Part shown: one piece after another, positions 22,872-34,285 of the stretch
Layout: each line of letters opens with the position of its first letter
How positions within the stretch are numbered: position 1 is the stretch's first letter
DNA from: Linnemannia elongata
Taxonomy: Eukaryota; Mortierellomycota; Mortierellomycetes; Mortierellales; Mortierellaceae
Direction of reading: 5' to 3'
Assembly (NCBI GenBank): GCA_036320915.1
Contig: JAXBDG010000002.1
Coordinates: 1,860,001-1,924,000, forward strand
Length of the DNA: 64,000 nucleotides
The notes under the pieces: generated by a model
Database searches by the model: none
Told to the model about the DNA's origin: nothing
The model's input: only the letters and a program-made list of their open reading frames with translations
Translations under genes and position numbers: made by a program

Positions 22872-24143
22872 TTAAACGCGCTTGAGACTGTCTTCTTCAC
22901 GGATCTTGCGCAGCCTCTTCTCCCTGTCGTTTTCCTCAGCAGTCTTCTCGACCTGGGCCTTCTCTTCTTCGACCTTCTCGACGACAGACTTCTTAATCTC
23001 TGCAACCTTCTCCTTGACATCCTCGACGGTCTCCTTGGCGACCGAGACGGACGCTTCAAACTTTTCCTGGATCTTCTCCTGAAAGTTCGTCTTCTCAAAA
23101 GCCTCCTTGACTTCCTGAGCACTGTGCTGGATCTCCTCGACAGCCTTGTTCAATTTGGACTCTTCGCTGGCAGCAGAGCTGGTGGCACTGTTGATGGTGC
23201 TGGTGGCAGTGTTGGTAAGGTCTCGGATTTGGGTTTGAACGTCCTTGGGGATGTACTTTGAAAAGTCAGAATTATTGGCCTGGGCAATTAGGCGGTTGGA
23301 AGAGGCGGGGAAGAAGTATCCGAAGGCCATAGCGGAGAATGCAACGGGAGTCAAGAAGCGGAGCAAAATGTTGCCTAATAGAGACGATGCAACGTAGGTT
23401 TGATGGTCAGCCTGACAACCATATTTTTATGAAGTTGTAAGAAAATGTATGTGAAGCAAGGGCTTTAGACTTACGGCGGCTGGCAAAGATGGATCCGGCG
23501 AAACCTGCAACAACAACATAGAGAGCAGCGGGCATGACATCCTCCTCCTTGACAAGAACTGACTTGATAGTGCCTACTCTCGCGAATTGAAAGGAATACA
23601 ATCATTAGTAAGCGGTTTTTTCCAGTAATTAGTTATTTCGTCCAGTCAAGTTTCCTGACATGGGATCAGATCGTGTGGATACAATGGGTACCTTCGGCCT
23701 CCTTTTCGAGATCGACAACCTTGTTGGTGACCATCTGGAGGTGGTGCTTCATGCCCAAAATTTGACGATCGGTCTCCTTGCGGGCAACACGAAGGGCTTC
23801 ATCCAAGCGCGTGGGCTCCTCCTTGATCATCATCTCGGGCTCGGGCTCGTCATAGATAGGGAGCTAAAATGGACGTCAACAATGAAATATTCGAATGAGT
23901 ATCGATTCATAGGCACAGACCAAAAATTGTTCAAAGTTTAGATTGGCGATACGTCTATGTCGATCGAGACATACCTTCTGCTTGCGCTCCTTTCCCTCGG
24001 CAAGGGCGACAGCGCCGCTTGTGCTGACCAAAAGACCAAAGCTGGCGCCGATGGTGACCAAAGACTTTGTCTAACGACGGGTGTTGACCAAGTGTGAAGG
24101 TTGATGAATACCTGCCGTTGTTGTCACTTCCTGATACCGGCAT
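22872..24143 (-). CDS. MIC27: MICOS subunit of the MIC26/MIC27 (apolipoprotein O) family
   Basis: Inner-mitochondrial-membrane protein of cristae junctions. Exons: 24143-24138 (tentative), 24070-23975, 23863-23692, 23573-23475 and 23374-22872, giving 291 residues. Exon 3 encodes PIYDEPEPEMMIKEEPTRLD and a coiled segment. Exon 4 gives AALYVVVAGFAGSIFASRR, a first membrane segment. Exon 5 starts NILLRFLTPVAFSAMAFGYF, the second, matching the apolipoprotein O signature. The C-terminal 130 residues are a charged coiled coil rich in Lys, Glu and Val. Exon 2 has no Met and an upstream in-frame stop at its acceptor, so the start must lie in a further exon. The only nearby phase-compatible choice is ATG CCG at 24143-24138 before GTATCA, which would make a 6-nt coding exon. 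Divergent from OMA1. Confidence 0.82.
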
Positions 24144-24933
24144 TTTTACAAAGCAGTCGGTCCATATTTGTGCGCCATTGTTATTCCTGCGGTGTGTACC
24201 AGCTATCCTGTTGTTGCTGTGTATGCCTCTTGCCTCGATCTTGCAGCTGCAAGGTAGATTCAACCATTTCCAGGAACTACGACCAATTCTCCAACTTTCG
24301 TGTTATGTGTGTGTGTGAGAGTACGAGTGCAAGCACCCAAGGTAGGTCATTCCATTCCTGTTGTGAGCTGTTGCCTCCTGTCGGTCCTGTGTGGTGGATC
24401 GGTGCGGGTACCTTCAAGGATTGCGAGACACGGAACATGGTATATGGATGGATGGAAGGAGAGTGGAGAGGTAAGAGTGGAAAATGGCGTGTGTGGGTTT
24501 ACACCACTAAGTGTCGTTTCGGATCCAATCAACGGAATTCAGACGGGAGGGAGCAGGAACAGCAACAGGCCACAGGCACCAGGGCCGTTGGAGTGATGTA
24601 GCTTATGCTCCACTCCATCCTTCGGTCAGGTGGTTATCTTCCTCCTGTATATGTACATTCATATGCTACCCCTCTAAATAACCCTGCTGTTTCTGTTGTA
24701 CTCACCCTTCTTTTTTTCGCCGGCATCTCTTTCTATCTCCTTCTCTCCTTCTCTCACACCCTCCTCTCTCACGCCCACACCTACACCCACTTTTAAACGT
24801 GCGGTACTCGTTTTCTTCACCAAGGGGTCAGATCCATTCTTCTCTCCCTTTCTTTCTTCCTCCATCCCCGTTTGCTCTTGCTAACAAGGAGTTCTTCCGA
24901 GATTCGCGTGGACTGGAGAAAAAAAAAACTAGA
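24144..24933. promoter_or_regulatory. Shared divergent promoter region, MIC27 and OMA1
   Basis: The 790 bp between two divergent nuclear genes for mitochondrial inner-membrane proteins. CT-rich sequence at about 24720-24870 probably belongs to the OMA1 leader. No other gene seen. Confidence 0.5.
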
Positions 24934-26978
24934 ATGCTCTCGACTGCTTTCAGGAACAAGGTCGCCAGATCCTCTTTAGTGCGCCCCCGGCCCTTTAAAA
25001 CCGCCGCTACTTCTCTCTTCGCCCACCCAGCAGAGCCAGTACAACTCGCAGCCTCAGGCTATGGGCGTATCATTGGGCAACAGAGGCAACTGGTGATCAA
25101 CTCTCGCAGGACCTTGAACCGATACCTCGCCTCCAGCTGGTCTGTAGGATCCACCGCCACAACCGGTGGCACCCATCTCACGCCCCTGAGTATACCCAAA
25201 TCAATGTCGTCGGCAGTAACGCCACATTCTAGATGCTTCTCAATTTACGCTGCCTATCCACGAGGAGGAGGACTTGCCCTTCTGGGACGACCACAGCTCC
25301 CCCATCTGCAGCAATACGTCTCCCGGTTTCACACCTCCAGGACGAACCAGGTGCCTCTCCCGATCTTACCGGCGGCCATCTTTACACTCAAGACACCCGT
25401 GACAGCACTAGTCCTGCGGATGATTTCTCGTGTGTCATTGACGCTCTTGCCTCTCTCAGCCAAGCAGTCGCCCAAGGTCATCCTAACTCTCGTCCTGATC
25501 CCTCCCGTCTGCTTTGGACTGGTGATCTTTGCTGGGCTAGAGGCTGCACCCAACACGGGGCGGTGGCGGTTCCTGTTCACGAACGAGGAGGAAGAATTGG
25601 AGATGTTGCAGGACGAGATCCCACAGTTCCTTAGCTCGATTGCGACAATTCAGGACGAGGGCGATCCCAGGGTCCAGTTGGTTAAGCACATTTTACAAAA
25701 CCTACTGAGCTCCTCAATCGAGCAGGATGGATCCACGCTGAGGACGGGCATTGTGGAGAAATTGGAGAAGAGACATGCAGAGGCACAGGAGAGACTGAAG
25801 GTTTTGCAACAACAGCAACAGCAACAGCAACAGGTGGCATTGCCAGGAGATTCCCCGGAATCGACAATAACACCACCAATCACCAACACTATTGTTTCAA
25901 CGCAGTCCCCGTTTATCCCCACCACAGGCACCATTCTCCCTCCAACACCACAAGTATTGCATGCAGAAGAAGAGGATCCAGAACTTAAGGAAATGACCTT
26001 TGACGAGCGACCTTTCCAGATCTTTGTTGCCGAAGACGATGCCATCAACGCATTTTCATTAGGGCCTCCCCGACTGATCTTTATTAACTCTGGACTTATG
26101 GACTGGCTGGAGAATGACGAAGATCTTATTGCGGCCGTTGTGGCACATGAGTTGGCACATGTGATCCAGAGACATACCATGGAGACTCATGGTCGTGAGA
26201 CGGTTATGCTGTTCCTAGCGGGTACGTTTTTTACCATTTGCTGAACCCTCCGACCTTGTGCCGCGTTGTACGACACTGTTGTCTCGTTGACAGAATTGCG
26301 CTAATCATTTATTACTATCTCTTTTATTTTACCCGTTTAGATCTGGTGCGGAGTGCGCTGTGGACTGTGTCGATCCCACTGGGACCATGGTTCAACTCTT
26401 GGGTGGACGAGACGACCAACAACCTTTTGCACTTTACTGCGTCAGGACCTCTTCATCAGACGATTGAGGTTGAGGCCGATACGGTGTCGCTGACACTCAT
26501 GGCCCTGGCGGGATACGATCCCATGCACGCGGTCAGGCTATGGGAGCAATGGGCAGACAAGGATCAGAGGGAGATGGACGAGGAAGATTCCGTAGAGGTG
26601 CACAAATGGACCGACTGGATGTACGACCACCCGCCTTCGGCAGAGCGTGCAAGATACCTCAAGGAAGCTGTGATGCCTGCCAGAGAGATGTGGGAGAAGG
26701 TGCTAAAGCGCAAGAAGGCGCCAATGAGGAGATTCGTATCGCTGGACAATCGGCTCAAGACTCATGTGGATGAGGATGGGGACTTGACGGAAGGAACTGT
26801 GCAGGATGTTATGGAGACCATGGATGAACTGTTGAAGAAGCAGGAGGAGGAGGAGGAGGAGGAGCGGAGACGGAAAGGGTTCAGGGGAACTGTTCGGCGG
26901 TGGGCTAGTTGGCGGCCTTGGGGTCACTCTGAAGTGGACGTGAACGTCGGCCCGAACGAGCCTGCGAAGGCGGCATAA
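24934..26978 (+). CDS. OMA1: OMA1 mitochondrial metalloendopeptidase (M48 family)
   Basis: Stress-activated zinc protease of the mitochondrial inner membrane. Two exons, 24934-26221 and 26341-26978 (phase 1), giving 641 residues, longer than yeast (345) or human (524). The N-terminus (MLSTAFRNKVARSSLVRPRP) is basic and Ser-rich, fitting a transit peptide. A membrane helix lies at about 183-205 (VILTLVLIPPVCFGLVIFAG). The zinc motif HELAH is at 405-409 within AAVVAHELAHVIQRH, and exon 2 supplies the third ligand region IEVEADTVSLTLMALAG. Between helix and protease lies an insert with a run of nine Gln at about 292-300 and a Pro/Thr-rich stretch. The start is the first ATG after the CT-rich leader, although the frame is open 135 bp further up without an ATG. 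Confidence 0.93.
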
Positions 26979-27516
26979 GAATTTTCGTGGCATATTAAAT
27001 TATTTCTCTGCGTTGTTGTTATCAGGAATGCATGGCTTTATGGCATTGGTATGGCGCTCGGTACATTGACTAGACAAGGAAATAACAATGCGAACTCAGG
27101 CCTTGGTGGTGGTGGTGGTGGTGGGGGTGGAATGTGGACAGATAGAGAAATGATCATAGGTTAACTTTTTTCCCCGGTTGCCTTCTTACTTAAACAACCG
27201 TGGCGATCGCAATTTGTCAACACTAGCGGAGGGGATTGACTTCCTTTCATTCTCTTCTTTTTACCCTCCACACCCCTCCTTGTACTGTCAAAGCCGCCTT
27301 ATACTAGTATATAATAACATGTTGTTGGACATTAACAAAATACATAAAAATGGAGGGACTAGGTTTTGTTTGTTTGCCCAAAGAGTGGGGGCCGGAATTG
27401 CGGGCAGTTTTTAATGAAAAGAAAATGAAGGTTGACGACCAGCCTCCATTATGTCAACCGGTTTATGAGTTATGGATATCTTGAAAGTTGAAAAGAAAGA
27501 AAGCAAGAAAGAAAAA
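26979..27516. other. Convergent 3' flanks of OMA1 and nucleoside transporter 1
   Basis: No gene recognised. Holds a (GGT)n tract near 27104-27130 and AT-rich 3' untranslated-like sequence. Confidence 0.5.
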
Positions 27517-29795
27517 TTACAGAACGATTCCAGCAATGCAGGCCGACATGATGGTCGACAATGCACCGGCAAAGATGGCTGAGACAGCAACACGGGCAAT
27601 ATCACCACCGCGGGAGGGGGCCATCTTGCCCAAAAGCGAGATCTGGGAACCCAAGGAGGAAGGGTTAGCAAAGGAGCAGCAGGCAAAGGTGGCCAACATT
27701 TTTCCGCGCTCGGTGCCGGTGGTGAAGAATCCTGCTTTCTGGGACATAGCAAAACCGTAAAACTCGTTGATAATGTACTTGGCACCCATCATCTTGGAGG
27801 CGGCAAAGACATCCTGCGAGGGCATGCCCAAGATCCAGGCAATGGGGTAGAAGCAGTATCCGATGAGGCGCTCGATGGTGATATCAGTGACACCCAGGAA
27901 GACGAAGAGCCAGTTGAGGACATAGTTGGCGCAGGCCAGGAGGGAGATGAAGCCAACCAGGACAGCGGAGATGACAATGCAGAGCTGCATACCAAGGATG
28001 GAGCCGTTGGCGAGGGCGTGGACAAAGGATTCCTCGGCCTCGGGACGCTCAAGAGTGACATTCTTGCCGCGAGTAAGTGGGACCTCCTCCTCAGGGTAGC
28101 GCATCTTGGAGGTGACTATGGCGCAGGGGACCGACATGACACAGCAGGTGATCAAGTGGGTAGGCGAGGCACCGAAGCCAATGAGACCCAAATAGACAGA
28201 TCCCGAGATGGTGGCGAATCCAGAGGCGAGGACCTGGTGAATCTCGGCGTTGGTGGCGTGCTCGAGGTAAGGACCGACCAGCATGGCAGACTCGGACATT
28301 CCAACAAATGGAGCAGCGCAGGCAGCAATGACCTCGACCCCAGAGATTTCGAAAATGTAGACAATGACTCTGCCCATAGTACCAATGGTGGTCTGGATGA
28401 CATTGTAGTAGTAGAGGACCTGAATGACAGCTCCGAAGAAGATGATGGCGGGCAAGACACCGAACAAAAAGGTGCCTCCATAGGCCTTCATCATGTCGTC
28501 TCCGATGATGAACCCGATACCGGCAGAGGAGAAGCCCAAGAAGGAGGCCATGAAACCTCCAATGTAGGAGAAGATGGTGCGACCTAAGTTGGTGCGGATG
28601 ACAAAGAGGCCCAAAATGTACTGGAGACCGATGCCGGTGGCGACCGTAGGCCAGTGGATGGCGCTGCGGTTGCGGGAGGTGGCATAAAGTCCGAGGACAA
28701 AGAGGAGCAATCCGCAGAGGGAGATGACACGCTGGACACGAGTGCCATTGGTATCATCCTCGGGGATGACAGCGGTCAAGATCATGGCGACGGGGAAAAT
28801 GCCGTATCCGATAGTCTGGCGAATGCGGAGGGGGAGCTTGCCAACAGCGCCGGCACCGGCGTTCCAGGTAGCCTTGGCGGGGCGGGCGAAAGTATCCGCG
28901 GGGGAATAGGCCGAGATCAAGTAAAGGGTGGTGAATCCGTAGGCGACGGCCAAGACCGAGATGGGGCCATTCTTGTTCAACACAATCGAGACAACCAAGA
29001 ATGCTATGAGAGCAGGGAGAAGGGAAAGGATGCATGGTCAGGATATGGACATTATACATGCTGGGAAGGGGAGTTCACAGCAACGATTTTTTTTTTTGAT
29101 TTTTTCAAAGCGTGAAACAACCTTAATTCAGCGTAGGTTTTTTGTTTGCTCACTGCACCACCGCACGAACTCGCCGTACACACCACCACGCACAAGGATA
29201 ACAAAACCCTCATCACAACAAGGGTAAACGAACGTCAATGCTGTTATCGCTGTGATGTGTCCAATAATTAAGGATGAACAAGTGCAGCAAACGAAATGCA
29301 AAGACCGACGGAATGAAATGTCATCATCGTCATGCAATGCAACTCTCCTTTCTCCTTTCCTCCTTCACTTCGTCCCTTCAGCGCCTTCTGTCAGTCAATA
29401 GTGCTTGGTTGTTGTTATGGTTGTTGTTGTCTCTCCCCTGTCCCGTCAAGGATCGTATTTCCCACCCGACTTCCGTCGCTTGGAAGTGTGAACGCATATA
29501 TCGCATGAAAAACCTTCCCCTCCTGAAAGAATAAGAACATACCGGTGAAGCAGACCCAGAGGAAGCCATGGACCAACATCTTGAAGAGCTTCTTGCGGAG
29601 TCCAAGCACCTTCTCGTCCTTTGACTCTTCGTGTGCATCATATCCACCATGAGCTGCTGCCTTTTCGTCGACAAACTCCTCATTCGATCCCTTGCGGTGG
29701 AAGAGGGTCTGGTCCTTCTCGTCCTGAGTGGTGTAGGAGGCAATTTGCTCGACGTGAGCGGGGGTATCCTTGAGCTCTGACTGCTCGGATGACAT
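27517..29795 (-). CDS. Concentrative nucleoside transporter (CNT/SLC28 family), copy 1
   Basis: Cation-coupled nucleoside importer of the plasma membrane. Exons 29795-29543 and 29003-27517 (phase 1), giving 579 residues. A hydrophilic N-terminal tail of about 70 residues precedes many membrane helices. Family marks: PFVGMSESAMLVGPYL, ASGFATISGSVYLGLIGFGA and GAKYIINEFYGFAM, which fits the CNT signature (G-x-K-x3-N-E-F). The C-terminus is SACIAGIVL. The single intron is 539 bp. The start ATG at 29795 (MSSEQSELKD) was preferred because upstream in-frame sequence is leader-like. A second CNT lies 23 kb away at 52324-54355. Transported bases cannot be deduced. Confidence 0.93.
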
Positions 29796-30808
29796 GTGTG
29801 TGAAGAAGGGAGTGGGAGTGAAGGGAGAGGGGAAAAGGGTATGGAAGGATTTGAATGTAGAAGTCAAGCCAAAGAGAAAGAAAAACGGCAGAGACTGGTC
29901 GTTTTATACACAATCTGGAAGAATAGCTCTATTCTTTCCTTTTTTCACTGTGACCAAGAGTAAAACGGAGGGAAGAAAAGCTGTCAACAAACGGCCGCTC
30001 AGGGGAAGTAGAGATGTTATTGAATTAAACGTGTACGCACTCAATACACAGAAACCCTATTTCCGCCCTTTTGTAGTGGAAGGGCAACCACGAGGAAAGG
30101 AAGGAAAAGGAAAGAATAACAAAGGGAGCTCTCCTTGGCACAATCATGGCCGTCTGCTCGCAACCACTGCAACAATAACAACCAGACAAGTCCGATCGTC
30201 TCTTTTCTTTGCTGCTTTCTTCAATGAGTCGTTTGTTATTCTATCCGCAAGAATGAGAGAGAAGAAAAGCAATGGCCAGGCTTGCTTGATTGTTTAGCGC
30301 CCTCTGTCTTTCTCTTTAGGCTGGCTATTTGTTTGCTCTCTTTTCTCTCTTGTGTTTGTGTTCTGTGCTCTCTCTCCCACTTACCATTCTCATTCGTATG
30401 CAAGCAGGAGATGGCAAAATTAGCTTCAACTCGCTCTAAAAGGTCATTCATTCGCACGATCGTGCTACCCACCACTTTTATTCTTTTTTGTTAATGTATT
30501 TCAGCCCTTTCCTCTTCAATCGACCACAACCCCTTTGTTTGTACATCGTATGTCGTCCGATTGGTTAATGGGCCAAGGATTGTTAGCCAAAGCCCTTGCG
30601 AGGATAGACCCATAGAGGTGTTTCCCTCAACTTGGTTGGTTGGTCAAGGGAAAAAAAACATTGATCGCAGACACAACAATAAACATAAGAGTATTACTTA
30701 CTTGCTTCTATGCACATAACAGCACTTTTCCTTGTGTCCATGCGGAATAGACCTTCTTCCACGGAGGCAAGGAAGTTGATTGTGTAAACAAACGAGTGTG
30801 CGCGTATT

Positions 30809-30839
<31 letters not shown>

Positions 30840-33800
30840 TGAGAGAAAGAGAAGGAGAACAGAAGCAGAACGGCATCGCCCTCTTTTTACTTTTTTTGCT
30901 TTCCAGTAAGCGTGGAAGATGAACCCACACAGACAACCGTAGACTCCTATTGTCATGTCCCTCTTCAAACGAAAATAATAAAAAATAAAACATTAGAATA
31001 AAGGTCAATGAGTGATCGAAAACGCTGGTTGATGGCACTGATCTCACTGATGGTTCCGATGGCATCGAACGCGGACCTTGTTTGTCTCTCATCAAAGTTT
31101 TGCGCATCCTCGCCTTTTTCTCTTCTTTCATCTTTCTTCATCTCTTACCTTGCAACGGAAGAGTGGCAGTAACACCGTCAATAACAGCAACTTTAACATA
31201 GCCATGAACAAAGTACATTACCTTCGATCGCCTCTCTGTCCTTGTGTATGTGTGTACGTGTATGTGCATATGCATATATATGTGTGTGTCGTGTGTCCAT
31301 CCTCTCCTCCTGTGCCTGCGCCATTGTCCTCCTTTCGTTGTGTTCTTCTGAACCCATCTCCAACTCGTGTGCCTAGATTGCGCATTCCCATTTACCCTTG
31401 GCCTCCTTGCCTGCACCCGAAGGGCTCCAATTATTTTATTTTACTTCAACGGCGAACATCCAACAGAAGCGTGCACGAGAACATAAAGTTTCGAAAACTT
31501 CTTCCTTTCCCTCTTTTTCGAATGTATCTCTTCGGATGTACGCCACGCCTTTAAGAAACTGCCACACGCCACTGTTTCTTCCTCTTCCTCCATCTACTCC
31601 CCGCACTGCGGTCCTTCAACTTCGACAGTGCAGTATAGTACAGTACTATTGCCTTCCAGTGCGTTGACAGCCTGTCTCGTTTCATTACAAAAAAACGCCA
31701 CTTTGTTCTCGCCAAACAATGCATATCCTTAGGCAAAAAAAGAGTTGATAAGCAAAAAGGGCAACACCACCTTGCTTTGTTGTCACTCTTTTTCCCTGGG
31801 GATGTTATCTTTTGTGGAGAGGGATGGACCCAGGAACACAAACACACAGTAACTGACCAACCAACAGCAAAAAAAAAAATAACTCTCCAAATAAAACAAA
31901 CATGCACGACGGCTTACCTGCCTTCAGTTTAGGGGAGGATGGCCATTGGCTCACACACCCATTTGCGTTTGTTGTTTACTCTTTGTCATGTCGACTTTGT
32001 TTCTCGAGTACCTTTTCCTCTCGCTCGCTTTCTGTATGTGAGCATCCCTACTCTACCCACCCACGCCCTAAGCTCTGTCCAATCCCTGACCGCCGTCCCT
32101 TCTCCAGCACCTCCGATGTCAACCCTTTGTGCGACCTCCTCTTCTCATTCATGCATCCTATCTTTCCCGTTAGCCCTCGTCCTTTCCTTCTCTTGAAATG
32201 ACACTCTGTTTCTTCAAACAAGTCTCTACTTCGCATGCTTTCCTACTTGTTCTTTTGGACAGCTTTAGTCTGGGTATTTTACTCTCCATACCCTGTACTG
32301 TACGTTGAAAGAAAATGAGGGTCCAAAACATCTGGTTGAAAACGAAGTTTACCCATAAAAAAACACATCCAAAAGGGTTTGTTCTGTACCTCCTACTTAC
32401 AGTAGACTTTAGTCTAGCAAATAAAATGCAAGGTCTGGGCTTTTGCAGGTTGTTGTGGCTCTCTACTTCCTCCATCCATTTACTGTCGACAACGCACAAT
32501 AGTATTTCAACTCCATCCTCTCTTCCCCGCCTTTCCGGGATTCCCTTTTTCAAACAAAAACACAACACAGGTCCGCTTGAGTTGTTCAAGGTCCGTCCAT
32601 GGAACTTATTTTACAATTTTTCACAGCATTGTTGACGCTTGATAAGAATAAAAAGGGTAACGATGACAGACGAGAGCAGTTAGGAACGAAACGAGGTGGG
32701 CAGCAATCGGAGCAAGACGTCAACAAGAGGGAAAAGGAGAAAAGGGGGTGAGGCAGAGCGTGGAAAAGTAGCCTCTTTTAGGAGAGTCATTTTCACGATC
32801 TCGCTTGCTGCTATCGGCGAGTTAGGAGGGCGATATGAAGTGAATTGTCCTCGTCGCCTGTTTTGTTGTGCACTCATCATTCGCCAATCTTCTCAATCTT
32901 TTTTCATCTCCATATCGTCCTCTCGTAGCTTCTCCTGCAGCGAAAAGAAAAAGGTTCTCAACTAAAAGTAGACCGGAGAAGGGAATGAGAAGATTACAGC
33001 ACATGCAACATGTGTTTGAGAGAAATGAAGGCTCACTCGTTCTCACCCATTCACATCTTACATGCTCTTCGACTACAGAGAGAAAAGAACAAGAGAAGAA
33101 GTGGAAGGGAAAACACACTCCCACGTGCATATCGCTTTACTTTGGTCCATTCGCCTTGCCTTTCTTCACTCGTGAGAAAATAATAAACCGTCTCACATCC
33201 TTTCGACTTGATGGGAGAATGACTTGACAACTGTGAATTATAATTACTCGTTGAGCGTCTTTCAATGCCATTCTTTCTTCTCTTTCCTTCGCCTCTTTAT
33301 TCTCTTTCTCATTTCTTCTGGATAGAAACACTTCACCTAAGCAGCTCATCAACTCTATCTCACCAACCTTCTCACCCCTGCGTATCCTTTGTACCACTAA
33401 TGTTACTTTTTCGCGCAGCTCACCCTATGAGCGACGCGCTGTGTGATGTACATCTCATTTTTGTTTTTTTTTGTTATCTGTATCGGAAGGAACGTCCCAA
33501 CCACAAGGGCGGGTTGTTGTTAGATAAATGGTCTCGTGCTTCGTTTGTCACACTGGGGCTACCTTGACTAGCTTTCGCCCAGTTTCCCCACCTTTTTTCT
33601 ACCCTCGATGCCATATTTGTTTGTCATCGTAAAAAGGAACAGAATTGGGACATAAACAAAGCAGTAGTCCTGGGTAGTTGGAAGGTAGAAGACTGTAGGC
33701 GAGGTGTGATACCCCACATTTTGCTGCATTTGGACAACTGGAGCGAGGGAATCATCCCATGCCCCCTCCACCGTTGTCCGCTTCAGGTACCACTTTACTC

Positions 33801-34285
33801 GTACCGTTAGAATTGGAAGCGAGCTCGAGTATCATACAGCATAGGAGATACCAAAAGACTAGACTTTTCGTTGTGCACTTTATTCGTGGGAAATCACTAC
33901 AATAACAAAGAGGCTCCCCACATTTCATTCCCCGATAAAGCGCAGGAGTGGGTAAGGAGAACATAAAGTAAAACATAAGGGCGGATCACAATCTGGACCG
34001 TACTGAACTTAGAGTGCCTGGTTCTCAATGGGGTCCCGGTCTGGTTCCCCAGACTCAGGAGAGGATCCTGCTGATGGTTTGTTTTCTCTCTCTTCAGCTC
34101 TTCCAACTCCACAATACACCACAGCAATCAAGATCTTGCTTGACCTTTGAGCCTGGACATCCCGCTCTCGTCTTCTTGGCCTTTTCCCCTCCGAAATACA
34201 TGTCAGCAAAATGGCAGAGTAGAAAAAAAAAAAAAAAATGAAGATATCTATCTTGGCGCGTCTTTAATTTAGTTATGTACAGTGC
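29796..34285. other. Gene-poor 4.5-kb stretch between CNT copy 1 and the PH-domain gene
   Basis: No gene could be supported. The region is pyrimidine-rich, with (GA)n at 30813-30839, GT-rich sequence around 31240-31300, a short perfect palindrome at 31635-31649 and an A run near 34224-34240. The left part should contain the CNT promoter and leader. An AATAAA on the minus strand near 33886 may end the PH-gene transcript. A short minus-strand frame at about 34009-34209 ends with an acidic tail (EERENKPSAGSSPESGEP) but has no recognised homology. Confidence 0.5.

Noticed and set aside
31635..31649. Perfect palindrome ATAGTAC-a-GTACTAT
   Set aside because: Short, isolated and AT-rich; no element ends or gene context support a function.
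34009..34209. Minus-strand frame as an extra terminal exon of the PH gene
   Set aside because: The PH gene already ends in a clean stop at 34286 and no splice pair joining them was found; left as an open possibility only.
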